This document shows positions 1-7,866 of a stretch of DNA of 64,000 nt, in pieces. The notes beneath the pieces are model-generated. The model did no database searches, was not told where the DNA came from, and saw only the letters and a list, made by a program, of their open reading frames with translations. This DNA comes from Cupriavidus sp. YR651 (GTDB taxonomy: Bacteria; Pseudomonadota; Gammaproteobacteria; Burkholderiales; Burkholderiaceae), in contig NZ_FMYZ01000022.1 in NCBI RefSeq assembly GCF_900101625.1, forward strand, positions 1 to 64,000, read 5' to 3'. The position numbers were made by a program, and so were the translations under genes. Within the stretch, counting starts at the first letter, position 1. Each line of letters starts with the position of its first letter.

Positions 1-800
1 TGGATATCCCGCAGCCGGCTCATCACCTGCCAGATGGAATCGGGCTCCGGGCCGCTGGCGGGCCAAAGCTGCACGGCGAAGATCAGCGAACTGCGGCGCG
101 GGCGGTCATCCAGAATTGCTTCCAGCGGGGTGTTGGAATAGATACCGCCGTCCCAGTAAGGCTCGCCCTCGATCTGCACGGAAGGGAAGCCGGGAGGAAA
201 CGCCGCCGAGGCCATCACGTGATCGACGTTCAACGGTGTGTCGCGGTTGGTGAAGTAGCGCATGCGGCCGCTGCGGACACTGACCGTGCCGACTGTCAGT
301 CTTGTCTGCATGGCATTCAGGTAGTCGAAGTCGACCAGTGCGACCAAGGTCGCACGCAGCGGCGACGTGGAGTAGAACGCCGCTCTGGCGAGGCCGACAG
401 TGGCACGTACGCCAGGCCACCAGGCATCGGGGCTTGGCGTGAAGAACGACGGAATGCCCTGGGTCGTGATTTTCACCACCCGCAGCCAGTCTTCGAATTG
501 TCGAAAGCTGCCGCTTCCCTGAGCGGTGCCGCGACAGGCAACACCGTCCCAGAACCGCTTGAGCCGGGGAAGCCTCTCCTCCGGCGGATTGCCGGCGATG
601 ATGGCCCCGTTGATCGCCCCGATCGAGGTGCCGATCACCCACTCCGGCTCAAGCCCCGCCTCATGCAATGCCTGATAGACACCCACCTGGTAGGCGCCAA
701 GCGCGCCACCACCTTGCAGGACCAGCACGACCTGACCCGGTAGCTCCGTGAGCGGCTCTCGTACTTGCGCGGGGCCGGCGCCTGATGTCTTCTCGTCCAT
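1..800 (-). CDS. Patatin-like phospholipase, DUF3734 type (3' end outside window)
   Basis: This is the N-terminal 266 codons of a patatin-like acyl hydrolase; the frame is open to the window edge. Near residue 30 it has the glycine-rich oxyanion-hole motif QGGGALGAYQ, and about 30 residues later the nucleophile elbow GTSIG, whose Ser is the catalytic nucleophile. The family cleaves acyl esters with a Ser-Asp dyad. The last visible residues (WQVMSRLRDI) resemble the start of the DUF3734 region that follows the patatin domain in a family common in PHB-producing Burkholderiales; that subfamily assignment is from memory of the family. The Asp of the dyad is expected in the region near the cut. 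It is divergent from the nitroreductase-like gene. Start chosen at the ATG on the bottom strand at 800. Confidence 0.88.
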   Translation of the reverse strand, partial: MDEKTSGAGPAQVREPLTELPGQVVLVLQGGGALGAYQVGVYQALHEAGLEPEWVIGTSIGAINGAIIAGNPPEERLPRLKRFWDGVACRGTAQGSGSFRQFEDWLRVVKITTQGIPSFFTPSPDAWWPGVRATVGLARAAFYSTSPLRATLVALVDFDYLNAMQTRLTVGTVSVRSGRMRYFTNRDTPLNVDHVMASAAFPPGFPSVQIEGEPYWDGGIYSNTPLEAILDDRPRRSSLIFAVQLWPASGPEPDSIWQVMSRLRDI

Positions 801-1104
801 GCTCCCCTCTCTCATCTCGTGGCACACGGCCGCCGATTGTTCGCCAGTATCGCCCTCGCGTGTCAGCGCTGGCAATCCGCGGCTGACAATCGCCACTTCG
901 ACCGGACCACAGCGCACTTGCGCCAGAGTGGCGTTTCGGATACCCGAACCCCTACCCTTGCGGGCGCAGCCGATGGCGGAGACGAGCCCTCCGGATCTAT
1001 GCAGAAGCCGGCGGCGCGGCGGCGAGCCGCGCTGGCTATGCTAGACAGAAGCGGCGAGCCGGCCGGGCAGCCGCGTGGTCCCATCGCATCACAAGGAGAC
1101 AATC
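801..1104. other. Divergent intergenic region
   Basis: About 300 bases separate the patatin and nitroreductase starts and must carry both promoters. The only clear element is the ribosome binding site AAGGAGAC at 1093-1100, four bases before the downstream ATG. Open frames here show no recognisable protein. Confidence 0.5.
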
Positions 1105-1737
1105 ATGAACAAGCGCTTGAGTGAAGAAGGGATGGATCTGCTCTTTCGCGAGGCACGCACGCACAACGCGTGGCTGAACCAGCCCGTGAGCGACGAGACC
1201 CTGCGGCAGCTCTATGACTTGATGAAATGGGGCCCAACCAGCGCCAACTGCTCTCCCGCGCGCATTCTGTTCCTGCGCACCCCTGAGGCCAAACAGCGCC
1301 TGTTGCCCGCGCTAGCACCGGGCAATGTGGAGAAGACCATGGCTGCGCCGGTCACCGCCATCATCGCCTACGACATCAAGTTCTACGAACTTCTGCCCAA
1401 GCTGTTCCCGCATGCAGACGCACGCGCATGGTTCACCGACACGCCGGAACTCGCGCTCACCACCGCGAGGCGGAACAGTTCCCTGCAGGGCGCGTACTTC
1501 ATGATTGCAGCCCGTTCGCTGGGACTCGACTGTGGGCCGATGTCCGGCTTCGACAATGCCAAGGTCGATCACGAATTCTTTCCGGCGGACCCGAAGGAGA
1601 ATGTCTTTCAGCTCGAATATTTCCCGGACAGCCATGTGAAATCGAACTTCATATGCAATCTGGGCTATGGCGACACTGCCAAGCTGTTTCCGCGCAGCCC
1701 TCGCCTGGAATTCGACGAGGCATGCAAACTGCTCTGA
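1105..1737 (+). CDS. Nitroreductase-family protein, RutE/malonic semialdehyde reductase-like
   Basis: 210 residues, close to the usual length of the RutE/HadB/YdfN group (about 196-200). The family binds FMN and uses NAD(P)H; RutE reduces malonic semialdehyde to 3-hydroxypropionate in pyrimidine breakdown. Visible family marks are the N-terminal LFREARTHNAW segment, the FMN-contact stretch MKWGPTSANCSPAR around residue 40, and the LGLDCGPMSGFD segment near residue 145. No other rut genes are nearby, so the substrate is open; a general quinone or aldehyde reductase is equally possible. The ATG at 1105 is preceded by a strong AAGGAGAC site. Confidence 0.8.
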   Translation: MNKRLSEEGMDLLFREARTHNAWLNQPVSDETLRQLYDLMKWGPTSANCSPARILFLRTPEAKQRLLPALAPGNVEKTMAAPVTAIIAYDIKFYELLPKLFPHADARAWFTDTPELALTTARRNSSLQGAYFMIAARSLGLDCGPMSGFDNAKVDHEFFPADPKENVFQLEYFPDSHVKSNFICNLGYGDTAKLFPRSPRLEFDEACKLL

Positions 1738-2138
1738 AGGATGTCGTACCGTACGCCCTGACGCGCGCGAACGCACCACCGCGGTCGAGCCGATTCACCA
1801 GGCATCAACGCCGGCCCCTTGGTCGGGTGATGCGCCAGCGAGCTCGGGGTCCGTGTTCGGCCAGGAAAGCGCGGAATTTCGGACACTCGGCACCGCACCT
1901 ACACCCCCGCTAAAACAGGATAGCAGGCGTGTCTGCATCGATTCGAGTCACGACGGCAACCGGCAGATGTACGTGCTGGAAGTCGGCGCAATGGTGGATG
2001 ACCAATCCGCGACGGAGGGGTCCGCTTCGATACTGCCGAACTGGCCGCGTGCCAGGTCGGAAGCTGCTGACACGCGCCTAACGGGGCGGCACCAACGGCG
2101 TCACACGCCTCCGCAATCGCAACGCGGCCAACCGCGGC
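1738..2138. other. Intergenic region without recognised gene
   Basis: 400 bases between the nitroreductase-like gene and the convergent LysR gene. Both strands have open frames here, but none gives a recognisable domain, start signal or consistent coding bias. No strong hairpin was noticed. Confidence 0.4.
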
Positions 2139-3059
2139 TCAGCTTGCTGCCGCCACTCGCCTCGCATCGTCGAGCAGCCACGCACGGAACGCCATTAGTT
2201 GCGGCATGCGGCTCCGTGCGCCGGTGTAGCACAACCAGTAGCCGGAATGACTCTGGTACCCGCCCAGCGGAGAATCCGGAAACCCTTCGCTGACCACCCC
2301 GGCCGCGAGTTCGTCCCGCACCAGGCAGCGCGGCACCAAGGCCAGCCCAAGTCCCACGGACACCGCACGGATCATCGATTCGAACTGGTCGAAGCGCGGC
2401 CCCACGAGCGCGTCGAATCCGGCAATGCCATGATGCTCCTGCCATTGCAGCCATGCGTCCGGAACCGCCACGTGATGCAGCAGGGTGCCCTGGCGCAAGA
2501 AGCTGGCGACATCGTCAGCCGGCCGCGCGGATTCCGTGGGCGGGGCGATGATCACGACGTCCCGGCCATCGATGTAGTGGCAGTTCGTATCCGGTAGATT
2601 TCCGTCGCCGAACACGATCGAGCAGTCCAGGTCCGATCGCTGCAAATCGAAGGCGTGAATATGCGGAACGAAGCGTAGCGTGATCTGGGGATGCTTGCGC
2701 TGGAAGTCCGGAAGCCTCGGAATCAGCCACTTCGCGCCAAAGGTCGGGAACACCGACAGGTTCAGCGTCCCGCCCTCCGTCTGGCTGGAAATGGCCTCCA
2801 GCGTCGCCGACTCCAGGCCGGCCAGCACCGCGACAATGGCCCGGTTGTAGTGTTCCCCGGCCGTCGTCAGCGTCAGCCGCTTGTGGCTGCGCTCGAACAG
2901 GTTCACGCCGATCCAGCGCTCAAGCTCCTGCACCTGCTTGCTGACCGCGCTCTGCGTCAGATGCAATGCTTCCGCCGCGCGCGAGACGCTACCGAAACGC
3001 ACTACCTCCGTGAACGCCCGCAGCAGATGCAGCGGCGGATTGAGTCGCCTCAGAGCCAT
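2139..3059 (-). CDS. LysR-family transcriptional regulator (GcvA-like)
   Basis: 306 residues, standard LysR length. The winged helix-turn-helix occupies about residues 8-65 (FTEVVRFGSVSRAAEALHLTQSAVSKQVQEL), followed by the linker helix and a two-lobed effector domain starting at GGTLNLSVFPTFGAKWL. The FPTFGAKWLIPRL segment and the paired Trp residues near 200 are typical of the GcvA branch, which responds to amino acids or related ligands. It is divergent from the gamma-glutamyltranspeptidase gene about 260 bases away, so it probably controls that gene; this is inferred from position only. Confidence 0.9.
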   Translation of the reverse strand: MALRRLNPPLHLLRAFTEVVRFGSVSRAAEALHLTQSAVSKQVQELERWIGVNLFERSHKRLTLTTAGEHYNRAIVAVLAGLESATLEAISSQTEGGTLNLSVFPTFGAKWLIPRLPDFQRKHPQITLRFVPHIHAFDLQRSDLDCSIVFGDGNLPDTNCHYIDGRDVVIIAPPTESARPADDVASFLRQGTLLHHVAVPDAWLQWQEHHGIAGFDALVGPRFDQFESMIRAVSVGLGLALVPRCLVRDELAAGVVSEGFPDSPLGGYQSHSGYWLCYTGARSRMPQLMAFRAWLLDDARRVAAAS

Positions 3060-3316
3060 GTCTTCTCCTAATATGCATTCCCGTGTGGAATGCTATGAGG
3101 CCAAATTTTCACCCAAAAGCTCGCGACCGGTCGGTAAGCTACAGAAAAATAAATACGGAGACGCATCCACGCCCTCACGTCCAACAGGGCGTGCCACGAT
3201 CGGCAATCCCGCTCCTTTTTGGCAGTCCCACGGCACACCCTGCGCCGCGGCAACGCTCGCCCCGCATTTCCCCGACCCGATGGATTCAACCGCCGGGCAT
3301 CACAACGAGAGACAAC

Positions 3317-5032
3317 ATGCATATTCCCGCAAAGCATCATTTACTGGCAACCTTCCTCGCGACGGCACTCTCCGGTTCCGCGTTCGCGATCTCGTCCGAG
3401 CCCGCTGCGGGAAGCCACGGCATGGTGGCAAGCGGACATCGCCTGGCCACGGAGATCGGCCTCGACGTGCTCCGCCACGGCGGCAATGCCGTGGACGCGG
3501 CCGTGGCCGTGGGCTATGCGCTCTCCGTTGCGATGCCTAACGCCGGGAACATTGGCGGCGGCGGCTTCATGGTCGTCCGCATGGCGGACGGACGCGAGGC
3601 CATGATCGATTTTCGCGAGGCCGCACCACTTGCCGCATCGCGCGACATGTACCTAGACAAGAACGGCGCCGTCGCCAACGACTCCGGCGCCAGGATGTGG
3701 TCGGGCGTGGCCGTGCCCGGCACCGTCTCCGGGCTCGACTATGCGCGCAAGAAGTTTGGCACGATGCCGCTCAAGCCCCTTGTGGAGCCGGCCGTGAAGC
3801 TCGCCAGCGAAGGCTATGTCCTCACGCAGTGGGATGACGTCGTGCACATGGGCGACATGCTCAAGCAGTTTGCAAAGACCGATCGCTACGTTGCCAAGCA
3901 CTTCCTCAATGGCGGCGAACCGTATACCGTCGGACAGCGGTTCCGCCAGCCAGCGCTGGCCAGGACACTCTCCGCCATCGCAAAACAGGGGCCGGGCGCG
4001 TTCTATCAGGGATGGATTGCCGACGAAACCGTGCGGGCCAGCCAGGAAGCTGGCGGCATCCTGGCCAAGGCGGACTTCGAGAAATATCGAGCGCTAGAAT
4101 ACCGGCCGGTACGTTGCACGTATCGCGGCTACACGATCATCTCGGCCGCGCCGCCGAGTTCCGGCGGGGTGTCCCTTTGCGAGACGCTTAACGTGCTCGA
4201 AGGGATTCCGCTGGCGAAGCTCGGTTACCAGTCAACCCAGAGCCTGCACTACCTGATCGAAACCTTCCGGTACGCCTATGCCGACCGCAACCTCGAAATC
4301 GGCGATCCCCGGTATGTCCGGAACGACATCGAGCGACTAACCTCGAAGGCGTACGCCAGCCAGATCCGGGACAAGATCCAGCCTGACCGCGTCGAGCTGT
4401 CCAGCAACGTCAAGGGGATTGCGCCCACGCGCGAGTCCGCGAACACCACGCACTACACGGTGGTCGACCGCGAGGGCAATGCGGTGTCTGTGACCTACTC
4501 GCTGGGCCTGCGCTTCGGCGCCGGCAAGGTGGCGGGCGACGCCGGCTTCTTCCTGAACGACACGATGATCGGGTTCACTGCCAAGGTCGGCTCGCCAAAT
4601 CCGTTCGGCCTGATCCAGGGCGAAGCCAACGCCATTGCGCCCGAGAAGCGATCGCTCAGCTCGATGACCCCGACCGTCATCCTCAAGGACGGAAAGGTGT
4701 TCATGGTCGTGGGCGCCATGGGTGGGCCACGGATCATCAGTGGCACCGCCCAGGCGATCCTGAACGTCGTCGACTACGGGATGAGCGTCAAGGACGCCGT
4801 GGATGCCGACCGCATCCACCACCAATGGCTGCCGGACACGGTGTACGTGGAGGGCCGGGCCATTCCGCCAGACGCGCGCGCCAATCTTGAGCGCATGGGC
4901 CACAAGTTCACCGCCGACAAGGCGAATGTCGTATCGAACGCGGTCACCGCGATCGTCGTCGATCCCTCCACCGGCGTCATGACTGGCGCGCACGACAACC
5001 GGGAACCGGCGGGCGCCGCGATGGGGTGGTGA
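3317..5032 (+). CDS. ggt: Gamma-glutamyltranspeptidase precursor
   Basis: 571 residues, the normal length of bacterial GGT. It transfers or hydrolyses the gamma-glutamyl group of glutathione and related compounds in the periplasm. Residues 1-24 form a signal peptide ending ALSGSAFA. The proenzyme cleaves itself before a Thr in the motif TTHYTVVDREGNAVSVTYSL; here that Thr is residue 377, giving a large and a small subunit. The glycine-rich NIGGGGF near the N-terminus and MTPTVILKDG and GGPRI in the small subunit are also family marks. ATG at 3317 was chosen because it opens the signal peptide; the frame continues upstream without coding likeness. Confidence 0.95.
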   Translation: MHIPAKHHLLATFLATALSGSAFAISSEPAAGSHGMVASGHRLATEIGLDVLRHGGNAVDAAVAVGYALSVAMPNAGNIGGGGFMVVRMADGREAMIDFREAAPLAASRDMYLDKNGAVANDSGARMWSGVAVPGTVSGLDYARKKFGTMPLKPLVEPAVKLASEGYVLTQWDDVVHMGDMLKQFAKTDRYVAKHFLNGGEPYTVGQRFRQPALARTLSAIAKQGPGAFYQGWIADETVRASQEAGGILAKADFEKYRALEYRPVRCTYRGYTIISAAPPSSGGVSLCETLNVLEGIPLAKLGYQSTQSLHYLIETFRYAYADRNLEIGDPRYVRNDIERLTSKAYASQIRDKIQPDRVELSSNVKGIAPTRESANTTHYTVVDREGNAVSVTYSLGLRFGAGKVAGDAGFFLNDTMIGFTAKVGSPNPFGLIQGEANAIAPEKRSLSSMTPTVILKDGKVFMVVGAMGGPRIISGTAQAILNVVDYGMSVKDAVDADRIHHQWLPDTVYVEGRAIPPDARANLERMGHKFTADKANVVSNAVTAIVVDPSTGVMTGAHDNREPAGAAMGW

Positions 5033-5067
5033 GCGCTGTCGGACAAGCACGCCGGTCCAACGGGCCC

Positions 5068-5090
5068 CTGGTGTCCTGCATGGGCACCAG
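5068..5090 (+). terminator. Hairpin after ggt
   Basis: CTGGTGTCC pairs with GGGCACCAG (nine pairs including one G-T) around a five-base loop, 35 bases after the ggt stop. No T-run follows, so it is at best a weak or bidirectional terminator between two convergent genes. Confidence 0.4.
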
Positions 5091-5093
5091 GAA

Positions 5094-5578
5094 CTAAAAC
5101 CAAAGAGTGACGACGACCATCGCGCGCGTCACTCTTGTGCCCCCGAAACGAATACCAGTGATGAAGCCCATGCCGCCATGCACTTGCACGCCGAGGCTGG
5201 TCACATCGATCGACAGTTCAGTACTCCAGCCCTTGACGATCGGCACCAGGAACTCGTAGACCGCCTGGTTCTGCTTGCGCACGGTCTCGTCCGGATGATT
5301 GTGTGCAGCATCGCAGGTAGCGGCAGCCACGTAAGCCACGGAGCGGGCGCCTTCGATCAGACCGCGCATGGTCATTAGCATGCGCTTGACGTCCGGGTGA
5401 TGGATGATTGTCACCGCCTCGCGCGTCGAACCGTCGACCGGTCGGCCGCCTCCTCCAGCACTGCGCACGCGACGTCCCAAGAGGCCTCCTCGAATCCAGG
5501 CAGCCCGTGAACAGCGTCGAAACTCGCGATTGCGTCCAAGATGAAACGCATATCCTTTAGTGGTGCGTGGTAAGTCAT
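5094..5578 (-). pseudogene. Acyl-CoA dehydrogenase remnant with large internal deletion
   Basis: The 5' part starts at the ATG at 5578 and reads MTYHAPLKDMRFILD, the usual N-terminus of large acyl-CoA dehydrogenases next to phosphotransferase and SDR genes. After about 45 codons, near 5440, the sequence jumps to a later family segment in another frame: DGSTREAVTIIHHPDVKRML, then VPIVKGWSTELSIDV and VQVHGGMGFI. After GGMGFI the rest of the C-terminal domain is also missing. A full protein would be about 590-600 residues, so most of the FAD and acyl-CoA binding region including the catalytic base is gone. It cannot be functional. It is the last gene of the SDR-phosphotransferase operon. Confidence 0.85.
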
Positions 5579-5693
5579 CGGAAAGTAACCTCTGTAGGAA
5601 CGAATCGCATCAGTGCTGGAGAAGATTTCCGACTCACCCAACCCTGACCGTAATCGATGGCGGGCAGTGTTTCTGTTTGGTCTGCGGTACCAA

Positions 5694-6737
5694 CTATTGA
5701 ATGAGTCGCCGCCCAGCTTGATAGCGCATCGCGAAATGCCAACCCAGTTCCGCCATCGGCCCAGCCTTGCGGCCGGTTTCAACGGCATCAGCGGCGGCGG
5801 CATTGCCTTGCCTCGCCCTCTCTGCAATCCCGAACATGATGGCGGCCAGCCGGAAGAGGTTGTATGCGATGTAGAAATCCCAGTGCTCCATACCTGCGGT
5901 GCCATTGGCATCGCAATACCACTGCATATACGTCTTTTCGCTCGGGATTCCGAGGTTTGCGAGGTCGAGGTCGGCGATTCCACGCCACAACGATGACGGG
6001 ATGTGCCAGCTCAGGCAGTGATAGGCAAAGTCGACGAGCGGATGCCCCAGCGCCGACAACTCCCAATCCAACACCCCAATGACCCTCGGTTCGTCGGGGT
6101 GGAAGACCAGATTGTCAAGCCGGAAGTCGCCGTGAACGAGACGCGTCTCTTCGACCTCAGGGACGTTTCTCGGAAGCCAGTTCATCAGCACTTGCATCGC
6201 AGAACTGTCGGCCGCTCCCGTGGTGCGGCACTGGCGCGTCCACCCGGCAATCTGGCGCGCCAGGTAATTGCCGTGCGGACTGTAGTCGGAGAGTCCAACC
6301 TGTTCGACGTCAATGCGGTGGAGGGAAGCCAGCACGCGGTTCATCTCCGCGTAAATGGCGCGGCGCTCCTCGGGCTGCATACCGGGCAACGACTGGTCCA
6401 CCAGCACCCGGCCCTCCAGGTACTCCATCAGGTAGAACGGGCTGCCAACGATGGATAGGTCCTCGCTGTACAGATGCACTTCGGGCACCGGCACAAAGCT
6501 TCGTTGCAGAGCGCGCATCACGCGATATTCCCTGTCGATGGCGTGCGCCTTGGCCTGGATCTGCCCAGCCGGCTTCATGCGCAACACATAACGACGCTCG
6601 CCAGACGAAACCAGATAGGTGGGGTTGGACTGCCCGCCGGTAAGGCGCGTGGCCGTAAGCGAAGCATGTTCTATGAGCCCGCGCCCGTGTAGTAGCTGCG
6701 CCAGCGCATCCCAATTGCGGTGTGTCACTTCATTCAT
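5694..6737 (-). CDS. Phosphotransferase of the APH family (ACAD10/11-like)
   Basis: 347 residues. The protein has the protein-kinase-like APH fold: nucleotide-binding GGQSNPTYLV near residue 32, the Brenner-type catalytic motif VHGDFRLDNLVF around residue 205 and the metal-binding DWELS about 20 residues later. Homologues fused or adjacent to acyl-CoA dehydrogenases (human ACAD10/11) phosphorylate 4-hydroxyacyl-CoA so that it can be isomerised for beta-oxidation. The linked acyl-CoA dehydrogenase is here only a remnant, so the pathway is probably broken or relies on another enzyme. ATG at 6737 opens the conserved region; upstream frame has no family similarity. Confidence 0.87.
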   Translation of the reverse strand: MNEVTHRNWDALAQLLHGRGLIEHASLTATRLTGGQSNPTYLVSSGERRYVLRMKPAGQIQAKAHAIDREYRVMRALQRSFVPVPEVHLYSEDLSIVGSPFYLMEYLEGRVLVDQSLPGMQPEERRAIYAEMNRVLASLHRIDVEQVGLSDYSPHGNYLARQIAGWTRQCRTTGAADSSAMQVLMNWLPRNVPEVEETRLVHGDFRLDNLVFHPDEPRVIGVLDWELSALGHPLVDFAYHCLSWHIPSSLWRGIADLDLANLGIPSEKTYMQWYCDANGTAGMEHWDFYIAYNLFRLAAIMFGIAERARQGNAAAADAVETGRKAGPMAELGWHFAMRYQAGRRLIQ

Positions 6738-6777
6738 CGGACTGTGCCCCAAATGGTGTTGAGGATCGCGTGGCACA

Positions 6778-7566
6778 TCACAGCGTGCTGACCAGATGCC
6801 CGCCGTCGACGGGCAACACCACACCGGTGACATAGTCGGATGCCTCCGATGCCAGCAGGAGCAGGGCGCCATCAAGCTGTGAAGGCTGTCCCAGGCGCCG
6901 TTGGGGAATCCGCCGGACCATCGCTTGCCCGCCATCCGTCTCGAAGAAGGCGCGATTGATGTCAGTGGCAAAATACCCCGGCGCTAGCGCGTTGACACGG
7001 ATGCCATGACGTGCCCATTCAAGCGCAAGCGATTGCGTCAGGTGAATCAAGCCGGCCTTGGCAGCCGTGTATGCGGGAACCTGCTGCGCTACCCTTAGCC
7101 CGAGGATGGACGCGATGTTGATAATGCTGCCAGGCCGGTTTGCTTCTCGCATCTGTTGCGCAGCGTACTGAGCCACACGCCAGGCGCCTGAGAGATTGGT
7201 ATCAATGACCCGCTGCCAATCCTGCTCGGTCGTTTCCAGCGCTGGCCCCGTCGTTGCAATACCAGCACTGTTGACGACAATTTCTACGATTCCCAGCGCT
7301 TGCTCAGCCTTGAAGAAGGCGCCGGATACGGAATCAGCGTCGCGGACATCCAGCTGCACGACGCAACCGCTTCCGCCCATCGCCAGAATTTCGTCCCTCA
7401 AGCGCTCCCCTTCTGCCATGCGCCTACCGGCGAGTGCCACCCTGCATCCCGCCTTTGCCAATGTCAGCGCAAAGTGACGACCGAGACCACTGAACGCGCC
7501 AGTGACAAGGGCCACCTTGCCTTCCAGGTCCGGAAAAACAGGGGATAGGCGGGGTGTGGAAGCCAT
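6778..7566 (-). CDS. Short-chain dehydrogenase/reductase (SDR)
   Basis: 262 residues, a classical SDR. The cofactor motif TGAFSGLGRHFA is close to the N-terminus, NSAG follows near residue 93, the catalytic Ser is in IINIASILG and the Tyr-Lys pair in YTAAKAG; the C-terminal substrate region reads DYVTGVVLPVDGG. It probably oxidises a hydroxyacyl-CoA, since it lies upstream of the phosphotransferase and the acyl-CoA dehydrogenase remnant on the same strand (41-base gap). The start at 7566 has AAGGAGA about eight bases upstream, much better than the longer frame to 7605. Confidence 0.9.
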   Translation of the reverse strand: MASTPRLSPVFPDLEGKVALVTGAFSGLGRHFALTLAKAGCRVALAGRRMAEGERLRDEILAMGGSGCVVQLDVRDADSVSGAFFKAEQALGIVEIVVNSAGIATTGPALETTEQDWQRVIDTNLSGAWRVAQYAAQQMREANRPGSIINIASILGLRVAQQVPAYTAAKAGLIHLTQSLALEWARHGIRVNALAPGYFATDINRAFFETDGGQAMVRRIPQRRLGQPSQLDGALLLLASEASDYVTGVVLPVDGGHLVSTL

Positions 7567-7680
7567 ATTTTCAGTCTCCTTCGAAGTGGTATGCGGAGCG
7601 GACACCTTTCACAACGTTGGTTCGTCGCCCGCTCCCCAATGGTTCGCACAGATTAAGCGGCCGCATTTGAGCGGCCAGCC

Positions 7681-7751
7681 ACCCTAATGGGGAGCCCCCC
7701 CCGATAGGGGAGCCTCTGGCAGATCGCGGCTCCTCCCCTATCGGGGGGCTG
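7681..7751. promoter_or_regulatory. Triplicated C4-N4-G4 motif, candidate MalT-type activator sites
   Basis: Three versions of CCCYNATRGGGGAG lie in the divergent promoter between the SDR and acyl-CoA synthetase genes: CCCTAATGGGGAGCC at 7682-7696, CCCCGATAGGGGAGCC ending at 7714, and an inverted copy at about 7731-7750. The second and third form a long inverted repeat (15-bp arms). MalT-type activators are known to bind GGGGA-type asymmetric repeats, and a MalT-like regulator is encoded at 12006-14858, so these are candidate binding sites. The inverted repeat could instead form a hairpin in RNA. Confidence 0.55.
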
Positions 7752-7866
7752 GAAAGCCGGGCCATGGCGCTTACGCTGCCAGGAATCCGGCAGCCTTCGC
7801 ACCAGCATGCCCAGACTTCAACGCATGCTGCCCCGCCCGCCGCCACAACGATCGAGGAGTCTCTCC

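Noticed and set aside
7681..7751. Long inverted repeat as terminator
   Set aside because: It lies between two divergent starts, so a terminator role is unlikely; treated as regulatory.
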